Origin: JANXQG01 sp037147235
GTDB lineage: Bacteria; Planctomycetota; Planctomycetia; Pirellulales; Thermoguttaceae
NCBI GenBank assembly: GCA_037147235.1
Contig: JBAWVO010000085.1
Span: 1-22,431, forward strand
DNA: 22,431 nt
Direction: 5' to 3'
Positions 7,124 through 13,402 of this stretch are shown here, piece by piece; the stretch's first letter is position 1; the number at the start of each line of letters is the position of its first letter. The notes below the pieces were generated by a model. It worked only from the letters and a program-made list of their open reading frames with translations. It was not told the origin of the DNA and ran no database searches. Both the position numbers and the translations under genes were made by a program.

Positions 7124-8203
7124 TTGGCAACTTCCACACCAACCCCCGCCACACCCTCGCCTGCTCCCCAGACTGCGTCCGCACCTGCGGCCAAGACTCG
7201 CAGTTTGGGCGATGTTCTCCAGGAGTTCAGTCAGTACCGCAAGCTGATGCAGGAAGAATTGCAGAAGGTGATTGTCGGCCAGGACGAGGTGATCGAGCAG
7301 ATCTTCGCGGCCATTTTCACTCGCGGCCACTGCCTGCTGGTCGGCGTGCCGGGTCTGGCCAAGACCTTGATGGTGAGTACTCTGGCACGGATTCTGGACA
7401 TTCCTTTCAAGCGGATTCAGTTTACCCCCGACCTTATGCCGTCGGACATTACCGGCACGAATGTTCTGGAGGAAGACGACAAGGGCCGGCGGGAGTTCCG
7501 TTTTGTCGAGGGGCCAATCTTCACCAGCATCTTGCTGGCGGACGAAATCAACCGCACACCGCCCAAAACCCAGGCGGCCCTGCTCCAGGCCATGCAGGAG
7601 CGCGAGGTCACCGTAGGCCAGACGACGTACTCCTTGCCCGAGCCGTTTTTCACCATCGCCACGCAGAACCCGATCGAACAGGAAGGCACCTATCCGCTTC
7701 CCGAGGCCCAACTGGACCGCTTCATGTTCAACATCAAGGTGGACTACCCCACCGCAGAGGAGGAAGAGCGAATCCTTGCCCAGACAACCCGCGGCGAGAA
7801 GGTCGAGGTCCGCAAAATTCTCTCGGGCAAAGCAATCGTGAACCTGCAAGGCTTGGTAGGCAAGGTGGCGGTGAGCGAGTACATCGTGCAATACGTGGCC
7901 CGGCTGGTTCGATCCACACGGCCGAAGGACGCCTCGGCGCCGAAGTTTGTTCAGAACCTGGTTGACTGGGGCGCAGGCCCTCGTGCCGGGCAATTCCTGA
8001 TTCAGGGCGGCAAGGCACTCGCCGCCATGGAAGGCCGGTTTTCCGTCGCCATCGAAGACGTGCAGAAGATCGCCGTACCCGTTTTGCGACATCGCATCGC
8101 CACGAACTTTCAGGCCCAGGCCGAAGGAATGAACACCGAGGACTTAATTGCCCGACTCGTGCGCGAGACGCCGCCGCCAGTGATTCCGAAGTATGAGAAA
8201 TAG
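7124..8203 (+). CDS. MoxR family AAA+ ATPase (first copy)
   Basis: A 359-residue AAA+ chaperone-like ATPase. After a Pro/Ala/Thr-rich tail of about 25 residues come VIVGQDEV, a Walker A of the form GVPGLAKT (74-81), FTPDLMPSDITG, a Walker B ending LLADEINR (about 137-144), TIATQNPIEQEGTYPLPEAQLDRF (sensor 1 region) and the C-terminal lid with GPRAGQFL. The Walker A has Leu-Ala where the classical loop has x-Gly before Lys-Thr; this variant is common in one MoxR subgroup. MoxR ATPases are thought to load metal ions or activate VWA/DUF58 partner proteins. I chose TTG 7124 because AAAGGA lies 7 bases upstream and a candidate promoter precedes it; ATG 7085 is an alternative. The stop codon is the first three bases of a heptanucleotide repeat array. 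The DUF58 gene downstream is the likely partner. Confidence 0.92.
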   Translation: MATSTPTPATPSPAPQTASAPAAKTRSLGDVLQEFSQYRKLMQEELQKVIVGQDEVIEQIFAAIFTRGHCLLVGVPGLAKTLMVSTLARILDIPFKRIQFTPDLMPSDITGTNVLEEDDKGRREFRFVEGPIFTSILLADEINRTPPKTQAALLQAMQEREVTVGQTTYSLPEPFFTIATQNPIEQEGTYPLPEAQLDRFMFNIKVDYPTAEEEERILAQTTRGEKVEVRKILSGKAIVNLQGLVGKVAVSEYIVQYVARLVRSTRPKDASAPKFVQNLVDWGAGPRAGQFLIQGGKALAAMEGRFSVAIEDVQKIAVPVLRHRIATNFQAQAEGMNTEDLIARLVRETPPPVIPKYEK

Positions 8204-8260
8204 GAGTTAGGAGTTAGGAGTTAGGAGTTAGGAGTTAGAAGTTAGAAGTTAGAAGTTAGA
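8201..8260 (+). repeat. Heptanucleotide array TAGGAGT/TAGAAGT
   Basis: Eight uninterrupted 7-bp units start at the moxR stop codon: five TAGGAGT (8201-8235), three TAGAAGT (8236-8256), and a partial unit. The TAGGAGT part is the reverse complement of the CTCCTAA units at 8394-8435, so the two arrays can pair into a stem of about 35 bp. The array resembles the short tandemly repeated heptamers known from cyanobacterial genomes. Confidence 0.97.
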
Positions 8261-8323
8261 ATGAGGAAAGAAACATTCCCTTCCACAATTCTCTTTACTG
8301 CCATCTTTTCTTCAACGCCTTCC

Positions 8324-8442
8324 CTCCCAGCTCCCAGCTCCCAGCTCCTAGCTCCCAGCTCCCAGCTCCCAGCTCCCAGCTCCCAGCTCCCAGCTCCTAA
8401 CTCCTAACTCCTAACTCCTAACTCCTAACTCCTAACTCCTAG
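8324..8442 (+). repeat. Heptanucleotide array CTCCCAG/CTCCTAA (17 units)
   Basis: Seventeen exact 7-bp units: three CTCCCAG, one CTCCTAG, six CTCCCAG, six CTCCTAA and one CTCCTAG. It ends 17 bases before the ATG of the DUF58 gene. On the - strand the CTCCCAG units read as GGG runs spaced by four bases, a classical G-quadruplex pattern. The CTCCTAA block is complementary to the array at 8201. The 63 bases between the arrays show no gene. No Shine-Dalgarno sequence precedes 8460; the leader there is all pyrimidine. Confidence 0.97.
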
Positions 8443-8459
8443 CTCCTCCCTTCCCCCCC

Positions 8460-9356
8460 ATGCCTTCCGCCGAGCAATACCTGAAGCCTGAAATCGTCCG
8501 CCAGATTAAGCGGCTGGATCTTCGCGCGCAGTTCATCGTGAAGGGGTTCCTACACGGCCTGCACGCCAGCCCTTTCCATGGCTTTTCCGTCGAGTTCAGC
8601 GAGCACCGGAAATACACACCGGGCGACGATCCCAAGGATATCGACTGGCTGATCTATGCCAAGACCGACAAGTATTACGTCAAAAAGTTCGAGGCTGAGA
8701 CCAACATCACCGGCTACATGATGATGGATCTTAGCCGCTCGATGGGCTATACCTACCAGCAGGAGATGACCAAGTTTGACTACTCGATCTGTTTAGCGGC
8801 CGCGCTCTGTTATTTGATGATCCATCAGCAGGATCCGGTGGGACTGATCACTTTCGACACGAAAATCCGCAGTTGCCTGAAGCCCAAGACTCGCCGCAGC
8901 CACTTAGGCGACATACTTTCGCTGCTGGCCAACCTCAAGCCGGAAGGCGAGACCGACATCGCCCAGAGCATTGTGCAAGTGGCGGCCATGCTCCGTCATG
9001 CCAGCCTGATCATGATTTTCTCCGACCTATTGACCGAGCCGACGGCGGTGCTTGAAGCCTTGTATCGCTTGCGGCATGGCGGGCACGACGTGATCCTTTT
9101 CCACGTGCTGGACGAGGCCGAGGTGCAGTTTCCTTTTCGCGGCATGGTCGAGCTGGAAGATCCCGAAAACCATCGCCGGCTGTCGTTGGATGCCGACGCC
9201 TTTCTGCAGGATTATCTCGCCGAGATCGAGTCCTTTCGTACCCTCTATCGTCGCGAGTGTTCGCAGGCCCGAATCGACTACGTGCCGCTGGACACCAGCA
9301 TGCAGTTTGATCGGGCCTTGACAGAGTATTTAGTGAATCGTGCCTCGCGCGGGTGA
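8460..9356 (+). CDS. DUF58 domain-containing protein (first copy)
   Basis: A 298-residue cytoplasmic-looking protein without membrane segments. It has the DUF58 signature (FHGFSVEFSEHRKYTPGDD, then DPKDIDWLIYAKTDKYYVKKF) and a von Willebrand A-like fold with MMDLSRSM as a MIDAS-type Asp-x-Ser-x-Ser motif, followed by QDPVGLITFDT and GGHDVILFHVLD. DUF58 proteins are usual partners of MoxR ATPases, and the upstream moxR gene supports that role. The two genes are unusually far apart (256 bases) because of the heptamer arrays. The start ATG follows a C-rich stretch with no ribosome-binding site, so coupled or leader-dependent initiation is possible. The membrane-spanning BatA/BatB-type genes that often complete such clusters are absent downstream. 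Confidence 0.93.
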   Translation: MPSAEQYLKPEIVRQIKRLDLRAQFIVKGFLHGLHASPFHGFSVEFSEHRKYTPGDDPKDIDWLIYAKTDKYYVKKFEAETNITGYMMMDLSRSMGYTYQQEMTKFDYSICLAAALCYLMIHQQDPVGLITFDTKIRSCLKPKTRRSHLGDILSLLANLKPEGETDIAQSIVQVAAMLRHASLIMIFSDLLTEPTAVLEALYRLRHGGHDVILFHVLDEAEVQFPFRGMVELEDPENHRRLSLDADAFLQDYLAEIESFRTLYRRECSQARIDYVPLDTSMQFDRALTEYLVNRASRG

Positions 9357-9405
9357 GGCCCAGGGCGATGCAAAGTTGGGATTGGCGTGCTGGGCTATTC
9401 TCATT

Positions 9406-9419
9406 CGTCCCTCGGGACG
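9406..9419. other. Short hairpin between the DUF58 gene and epmA
   Basis: CGTCCC and GGGACG form a 6-bp stem with a 2-base spacer in the 191-base convergent gap at 9357-9547. It has no T-tract, so it is a weak terminator candidate at best. I see no gene in this gap. Confidence 0.3.
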
Positions 9420-9547
9420 GGGAAATCCATGCCGCCTTGTGTGGAACAACGAGGCCGTTGGCCTGGGCTGGCATGGGGCGCACCGTTGGTGCTGGGAATG
9501 TGTGCCTGCTACCCAGAATTATACATGCGATCTCGAACGGTTCGCAA

Positions 9548-10522
9548 TCAGGCCCGATCCCAGGGGAAGGCGATCACCTCATCGATCGACTTGGCCCCGG
9601 CGGCCAGCATCACCAGCCGGTCAAACCCCAAGGCACAGCCCACCGCCGGCGGTAGGCCGCGCTCCATCGCCGCGAGCAGGCGGCTTTCCTCGGGCAGGAC
9701 GGCTTTGCCATCACCGCGGCGGAGGATGTTCGCCAAGGCGTTGCGACGACGCAGTTCGCCGGCGTCCAACAGTTCGTGATAGCCGTTGGCCAACTCCCAG
9801 CCGGAAGCGTAAAGCTCAAACCGCTCGGCCAGCGGCGGCTCGCCGGGACGTATCTGGGCCAAGGCCGCCTGGCTGGCAGGAAAATCGTAAAGCAGCACCG
9901 GCCGCTCAACGCCCAGATGAACCTGCACCCGCTCGGTCAAGAGCCAATCGAGCCAACCGTCGCGGTCCCCCTTCGCCATGCTTTCCGGAGGTGGCGAGTC
10001 GCACTGTCGTGCGGCGGCAATCAATGTTTCCAAGCTCGCAGTATGTGGGTCCAAGCTGACGTAGTGCTGAAATGCCTCGGCATAGCTCAGCAACTCGGCC
10101 GGTCCGCGCCCGAGGAGCGTCTCGCATAGGTCGCTCGTTAATTGCATGCCAGCGCGGAAATCATCGCCCGTGCGATACCACTCGACCAGCGTGAACTCCG
10201 GGTTGTGCAGCGAACCTTGCTCCTCCTGGCGAAAGACGCGGCTGACCTGATAGATAGCCTCGGCCCCGGCTGCCAGGAGCCGCTTCATGGCGAATTCCGG
10301 TGAGGTTTGCAGCCAAAAGGTTTGCGGCATCCCGCTCGTTGAGCCGACATGGAGCGAAAACGGATCGAGGTGCCGATCCACGACCGTATCGGTCGAGAGG
10401 ATCGGCGTTTCCACCTCGAGAAAACCGCGGCCGTGAAAGAACTCGCGAAGCTGCCGCAGCAGGCCGGCCCTGAGGCGGATGTTCTGCCAGGAAGCGGTGG
10501 GAAGGAAGTCGGGCTGAGTCGT
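9548..10522 (-). CDS. epmA: EF-P--(R)-beta-lysine ligase (lysyl-tRNA synthetase-like), ACG start inferred
   Basis: EpmA (PoxA/GenX) attaches (R)-beta-lysine to EF-P. Class II synthetase motifs are present: FLEVETPILS, FWLQTSPEFAMKRLL, FRQEEQGSLHNPEFTLVEWY (motif 2), ELANGYHELLD and GCALGFDRL (motif 3). The anticodon-binding domain of true lysyl-tRNA synthetase is absent. The first standard start in frame is GTG 10414, which is the Val of the conserved EVETP and would remove 36 conserved-looking residues (DFLPTASWQNIRLRAGLLRQ and on). No ATG, GTG or TTG exists upstream before an in-frame stop. ACG at 10522-10520 sits 7 bases after AAGGAG and gives 324 residues, close to the 325 of E. coli EpmA. 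The gene begins 4 bases after the efp stop, so coupling is likely. Confidence 0.9.
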   Translation of the reverse strand, partial: TTQPDFLPTASWQNIRLRAGLLRQLREFFHGRGFLEVETPILSTDTVVDRHLDPFSLHVGSTSGMPQTFWLQTSPEFAMKRLLAAGAEAIYQVSRVFRQEEQGSLHNPEFTLVEWYRTGDDFRAGMQLTSDLCETLLGRGPAELLSYAEAFQHYVSLDPHTASLETLIAAARQCDSPPPESMAKGDRDGWLDWLLTERVQVHLGVERPVLLYDFPASQAALAQIRPGEPPLAERFELYASGWELANGYHELLDAGELRRRNALANILRRGDGKAVLPEESRLLAAMERGLPPAVGCALGFDRLVMLAAGAKSIDEVIAFPWDRA

Positions 10523-10526
10523 ACTG

Positions 10527-11096
10527 CTACTCCTTCGCCCGTTCCAGATACTCGCCGGTGCGGGTGTCGATCTTGATCAGGTCGCCGATATTGACGAACA
10601 CCGGGCACTGGAATTCGGCACCAGTCTCCACCTTGCAAGGCTTGGTCACGTTGTTGGTCGTGTTACCGCGGGCGGCAGGCTCGCAATACTCGATCTTCAA
10701 AACCACGTGGTTCGGGGGGGTGACGGTAATCGGATTGCCGTTATAGAGCACCATGCTGCAGACCATGGACTCTTTGACATACCTCCATGTGTCGCCCACC
10801 TGGTCGGCAGTCAACTCGTACTGCTCGTAGCTTTCGTTGTCCATGAAGACGAACTTGTCGCCTTGGCGGTAGAGATACTGCGCATTGATTTCTTCGACAT
10901 CGGCCGACTCAATGGAATCGCCGCTCTTCCAGGTGCGGTCGATGGTCGTGCCGCGGATCAGGTGCTTCAAGCGGCACTTGTACAATGCCTGCCCTTTACC
11001 CGGTTTCACAAAATTGCACTCGACCATCAAGTAGGGGTCGCCGTCGAGTTGGACCTTTAGGCCCTTTTTGAAATCGCTCGTGTTGATGCTGCCCAC
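10527..11096 (-). CDS. efp: Translation elongation factor P
   Basis: A 189-residue EF-P with the three-domain layout: KOW-like N-terminal domain (SDFKKGLKVQLDGDPYLMVE), central OB domain (YEQYELTADQVG) and C-terminal OB domain (YCEPAARGNTTNNVTKPCKVETG region, ending RTGEYLERAKE). EF-P relieves ribosome stalling at polyproline stretches. The domain I loop reads VKPGKGQA with Lys34 at the tip, the residue beta-lysylated by EpmA after EpmB makes beta-lysine; both enzymes are encoded next door. The start is GTG 11096, with GGAA about 8 bases upstream on the - strand. It is probably co-transcribed with epmA; the last codons carry AAGGAG, which seems to be the ribosome-binding site of epmA. Confidence 0.96.
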   Translation of the reverse strand: MGSINTSDFKKGLKVQLDGDPYLMVECNFVKPGKGQALYKCRLKHLIRGTTIDRTWKSGDSIESADVEEINAQYLYRQGDKFVFMDNESYEQYELTADQVGDTWRYVKESMVCSMVLYNGNPITVTPPNHVVLKIEYCEPAARGNTTNNVTKPCKVETGAEFQCPVFVNIGDLIKIDTRTGEYLERAKE

Positions 11097-11107
11097 GTCA
11101 GATTTTC

Positions 11108-11148
11108 CGTTTCACTTCCTGAGATATGATTGGTAGGTTACGATTGGC
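11108..11148. repeat. Copy 1 of a 41-nt duplicated block between efp and epmB
   Basis: Begins CGTTTCACTT and ends TACGATTGGC. It matches 11176-11216 at 32 of 41 positions without gaps. It lies 12 bases upstream of the efp start on the - strand. The conserved ends and diverged middle suggest a duplicated regulatory site. Confidence 0.85.
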
Positions 11149-11175
11149 TGTAGGCGTCCCGCCTGCGAAATAACA

Positions 11176-11216
11176 CGTTTCACTTTCTGGGATGCCCTGG
11201 GTATGCTACGATTGGC
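11176..11216. repeat. Copy 2 of the 41-nt duplicated block
   Basis: Same orientation as 11108-11148, offset by 68 bases. It contains TATGCT, a possible -10 box, 14 bases before the epmB ATG at 11221, which would give an almost leaderless epmB message. Between the copies, AGGCG-TCC-CGCCT forms a small hairpin. Confidence 0.8.
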
Positions 11217-11220
11217 CTCT

Positions 11221-12252
11221 ATGGGAACTTCTGCTATTACACTCGAAACAGGCCACTCCACGGACGCCGTAGCGGCGGGCGAGGACTGGCGAACCCTCCT
11301 CGCCCAGGCAATCCGCGATCCGGTTGAACTCTGTCGCCGGCTCGGGCTGCCGGAGGAATTGGCGGCCGAGGCTGCTCGATCCACGACCGCCTTTCGCGTG
11401 CTGGTACCGCAGCCCTACCTAGCCCGGATTCGTCCTGGCGACCCTAACGATCCGTTGTTGGCCCAAGTCCTACCCCGAAAGGCGGAAATGGCCAATGCGC
11501 CCCAATTTGTACACGATCCGCTGCACGAGGCAGGAATTGTTCGCACGCCTGGGCTACTGGGAAAGTATAAGGGCAGGCTCTTAATCGTAGCAAGTGGGGC
11601 TTGTGCCGTCCACTGCCGTTTTTGTTTTCGGCGGCATTTTCCCTACGTTCAGACACTGTCAGGGCGCACCTGGCATGGGGTTTTTAAGCAAATCGCTGCA
11701 GAAACGTCGATCGAGGAGGTCATTCTCAGCGGTGGCGACCCCCTGACGACCCACGATTGCCGCTTGGCAGAAATCGCCCAGCAGCTTTCAGAAATCCCCC
11801 ACCTTCGCCGGCTGAGGATCCACACGCGCCTGCCGATTGTGATTCCACAGCGGGTGAACGATGAACTTCTGGCCTGGCTACGCGGTACGCGGCTGGCAAC
11901 CTTCGTGGTTGTCCACTGCAACCACCCCGCCGAGATCGACGCGGACGTGGCTGCGGCTTTTGGTCGGCTGGTGGATGCCGGCGTGCCGGTTCTGAATCAG
12001 GCCGTGTTGATGCGTGGGATCAACGATGATGCCGAGGTACTGACTGAGCTTTTCGGCCGGTTGGTCGATCTGCGGGTGATGCCTTATTACCTACACCAAC
12101 TCGACCGCGTGGCCGGGGCCGCGCATTTCGTCGTGCCCGAAGAGCGCGGCCGCGAATTGATTTTCCAACTTCGCGCCCGGCTGCCGGGCTACGCCGTGCC
12201 GCGCTATGTTCGTGACACGCCGGGGGCGGAACATAAGGTGGTGCTAGAGTGA
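11221..12252 (+). CDS. epmB: EF-P beta-lysylation protein, lysine 2,3-aminomutase family radical SAM enzyme
   Basis: A 343-residue radical SAM enzyme that converts L-alpha-lysine to (R)-beta-lysine for EF-P. The [4Fe-4S]-binding motif CAVHCRFC (Cys128, Cys132, Cys135) is followed by FRRHFPY. EVILSGGDPLT is the SAM/PLP-region motif of the KamA family, and MPYYLHQLD lies near the end of the barrel. The length matches E. coli EpmB (342) and is shorter than fermentative lysine 2,3-aminomutases, and the adjacent efp and epmA settle the assignment. ATG 11221 is preferred over ATG 11203, which lies inside the duplicated 41-nt block and adds six residues; no clear Shine-Dalgarno sequence precedes either. 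The stop is four bases before a MITE-like element. Confidence 0.93.
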   Translation: MGTSAITLETGHSTDAVAAGEDWRTLLAQAIRDPVELCRRLGLPEELAAEAARSTTAFRVLVPQPYLARIRPGDPNDPLLAQVLPRKAEMANAPQFVHDPLHEAGIVRTPGLLGKYKGRLLIVASGACAVHCRFCFRRHFPYVQTLSGRTWHGVFKQIAAETSIEEVILSGGDPLTTHDCRLAEIAQQLSEIPHLRRLRIHTRLPIVIPQRVNDELLAWLRGTRLATFVVVHCNHPAEIDADVAAAFGRLVDAGVPVLNQAVLMRGINDDAEVLTELFGRLVDLRVMPYYLHQLDRVAGAAHFVVPEERGRELIFQLRARLPGYAVPRYVRDTPGAEHKVVLE

Positions 12253-12256
12253 CCGC

Positions 12257-12372
12257 TAAGGATCGTCGCATCAATAACTGTCGTGTTTTGCCCCCTCGCC
12301 GAGCGGGGGCGGACGGCACACGGAGTGTGCCTGCTACTTTTCTTGCGACACTTATTGATGCGCTGATCCTAA
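12257..12372. mobile_element. MITE-like element, copy 1 (116 bp)
   Basis: The 21-bp ends are imperfect inverted repeats (18/21), built on GGATC, CGCATCAATAA. TA occurs at each edge, consistent with a TA target duplication as in IS630/Tc1-type elements. Inside is a strong hairpin, GGCACAC-GGA-GTGTGCC, and a GCCCCC/GGGGGC arm. The second copy at 14736-14851 is the same length, inverted, and differs at six positions. No transposase gene is present, so it would move only with help from elsewhere. I have a recollection that the core GTGTGCCTGCTAC motif is widespread in planctomycetes. Confidence 0.85.
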
Positions 12373-12397
12373 ATCCCGCACTACGAAACTGGGCTAC

Positions 12398-12426
12398 TCG
12401 CCATGATCTGGGCCAGCCATTAGAAT
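12398..12426 (+). promoter_or_regulatory. Candidate promoter of the second moxR gene
   Basis: TCGCCA (12398-12403), 17 bases, then TAGAAT (12421-12426). Both the spacing and the -10 sequence equal those of the promoter at 14967-14995. Transcription from near 12433 would make ATG 12454, rather than ATG 12430, the start of the moxR gene. Confidence 0.5.
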
Positions 12427-12453
12427 GTCATGAAACCATCGGAACCGTTATCC

Positions 12454-13392
12454 ATGAATTCAATCCAACCGCTCATTGCTAAACTGCGCGAGAACATCAG
12501 CCGCGTGGTTTTAGGCCAAAGCGAGGTCGTCCGGCTGACGACAGTAGCCCTTTTGGCGGGTGAGCATGTCCTCCTGGAGGACGTTCCCGGCGTGGGAAAA
12601 ACGCTGGTGGGGAAGGCCGTTGCCCGCAGCTTGGCGAGCGAATTCCGCCGCATTCAGTTCACGCCCGACTTGCTGCCGGGCGATATCACGGGCAGTAGCA
12701 TTTACAGCACCGAGTCGCGGCAGTTTGCCTTCAGTCCAGGGCCGATTTTCGCCAACATCATCCTGGCTGACGAAATCAACCGTGCGACGCCTCGGACGCA
12801 AAGCGCATTGCTGGAGGCGATGAGCGAGCGGCAGGTGTCGGTTGACGGGCAAACCCACCCACTCCCCCGGCCGTTCATGGTCATCGCCACGCAGAATCCC
12901 GTCGAGTTTGAAGGCACCTACCCGTTGCCGGAAAGCCAGCTCGACCGCTTTCTTTTGCGGATTCCCATGGGCTATCCGTCGCGGGAAGTCGAATTGCAGG
13001 TTCTGACGAGCCATCGGGAAGGGGAACCGGTCGATTCCCTGCAAGCAGCACTCGATGGCCGGCAAGTGGTTGAGCTTCAGGAGGCGGTTCGCCGCGTCGA
13101 GGTCGATGCGGCGTTGAACAGCTACTTATTGGACATCGTCTTGACCACGCGGAAGTGCGAGGAACTCCATGTGGGGGCAAGCACTCGGGGTGCTCTGGCC
13201 CTGTACCGCGGGGCCCAATCGGCGGCCTTGATCGCGGGGCGCAACTACGTCGTGCCCGACGACATCAAAAATCTGGCCGTGCCGGTGCTTGCCCATCGTG
13301 TGATCCCCAAGGGGTATCTACACGGCGGCCAACGTCAGGCGGTGGAGTCGCTCATCGAGCGTCTGGTTGAGGAAGTGCCGGTGCCTTCGTAG
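12454..13392 (+). CDS. MoxR family AAA+ ATPase (second copy)
   Basis: A 312-residue AAA+ ATPase with VVLGQSEV, Walker A DVPGVGKT (43-50, classical form), FTPDLLPGDITGSSIY, Walker B IILADEINRA (about 102-111), VIATQNPVEFEGTYPLPESQLDRF and the lid segment GASTRGALALYRGAQ. It belongs to a different MoxR subgroup from the copy at 7124, judging from the Walker A loop and the lid sequence. It probably acts on the DUF58 protein encoded 10 bases downstream. An in-frame ATG at 12430 would add eight residues, but a candidate promoter overlaps it. The gene follows a MITE-like element by about 80 bases. Confidence 0.93.
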   Translation: MNSIQPLIAKLRENISRVVLGQSEVVRLTTVALLAGEHVLLEDVPGVGKTLVGKAVARSLASEFRRIQFTPDLLPGDITGSSIYSTESRQFAFSPGPIFANIILADEINRATPRTQSALLEAMSERQVSVDGQTHPLPRPFMVIATQNPVEFEGTYPLPESQLDRFLLRIPMGYPSREVELQVLTSHREGEPVDSLQAALDGRQVVELQEAVRRVEVDAALNSYLLDIVLTTRKCEELHVGASTRGALALYRGAQSAALIAGRNYVVPDDIKNLAVPVLAHRVIPKGYLHGGQRQAVESLIERLVEEVPVPS

Positions 13393-13402
13393 GGTTCGTG
13401 CC

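Noticed and set aside
8201..8442. CRISPR array
   Set aside because: The repeats are 7 bp with no spacers, so this is a simple tandem array.
9480..9530. Third copy of the 116-bp element, from the GTGTGCCTGCTAC match
   Set aside because: Only about 12 bases match and no terminal repeats are seen; at most an old remnant.
9340..10059. 239-codon frame on the + strand across epmA
   Set aside because: Low-complexity Pro/Arg/Ala sequence opposite a conserved gene.
12249..12482. Possible small protein gene covering the first MITE-like element
   Set aside because: The peptide arises from the repeat itself and recurs in the inverted copy; no ribosome-binding site, and it runs into the moxR gene in another frame.
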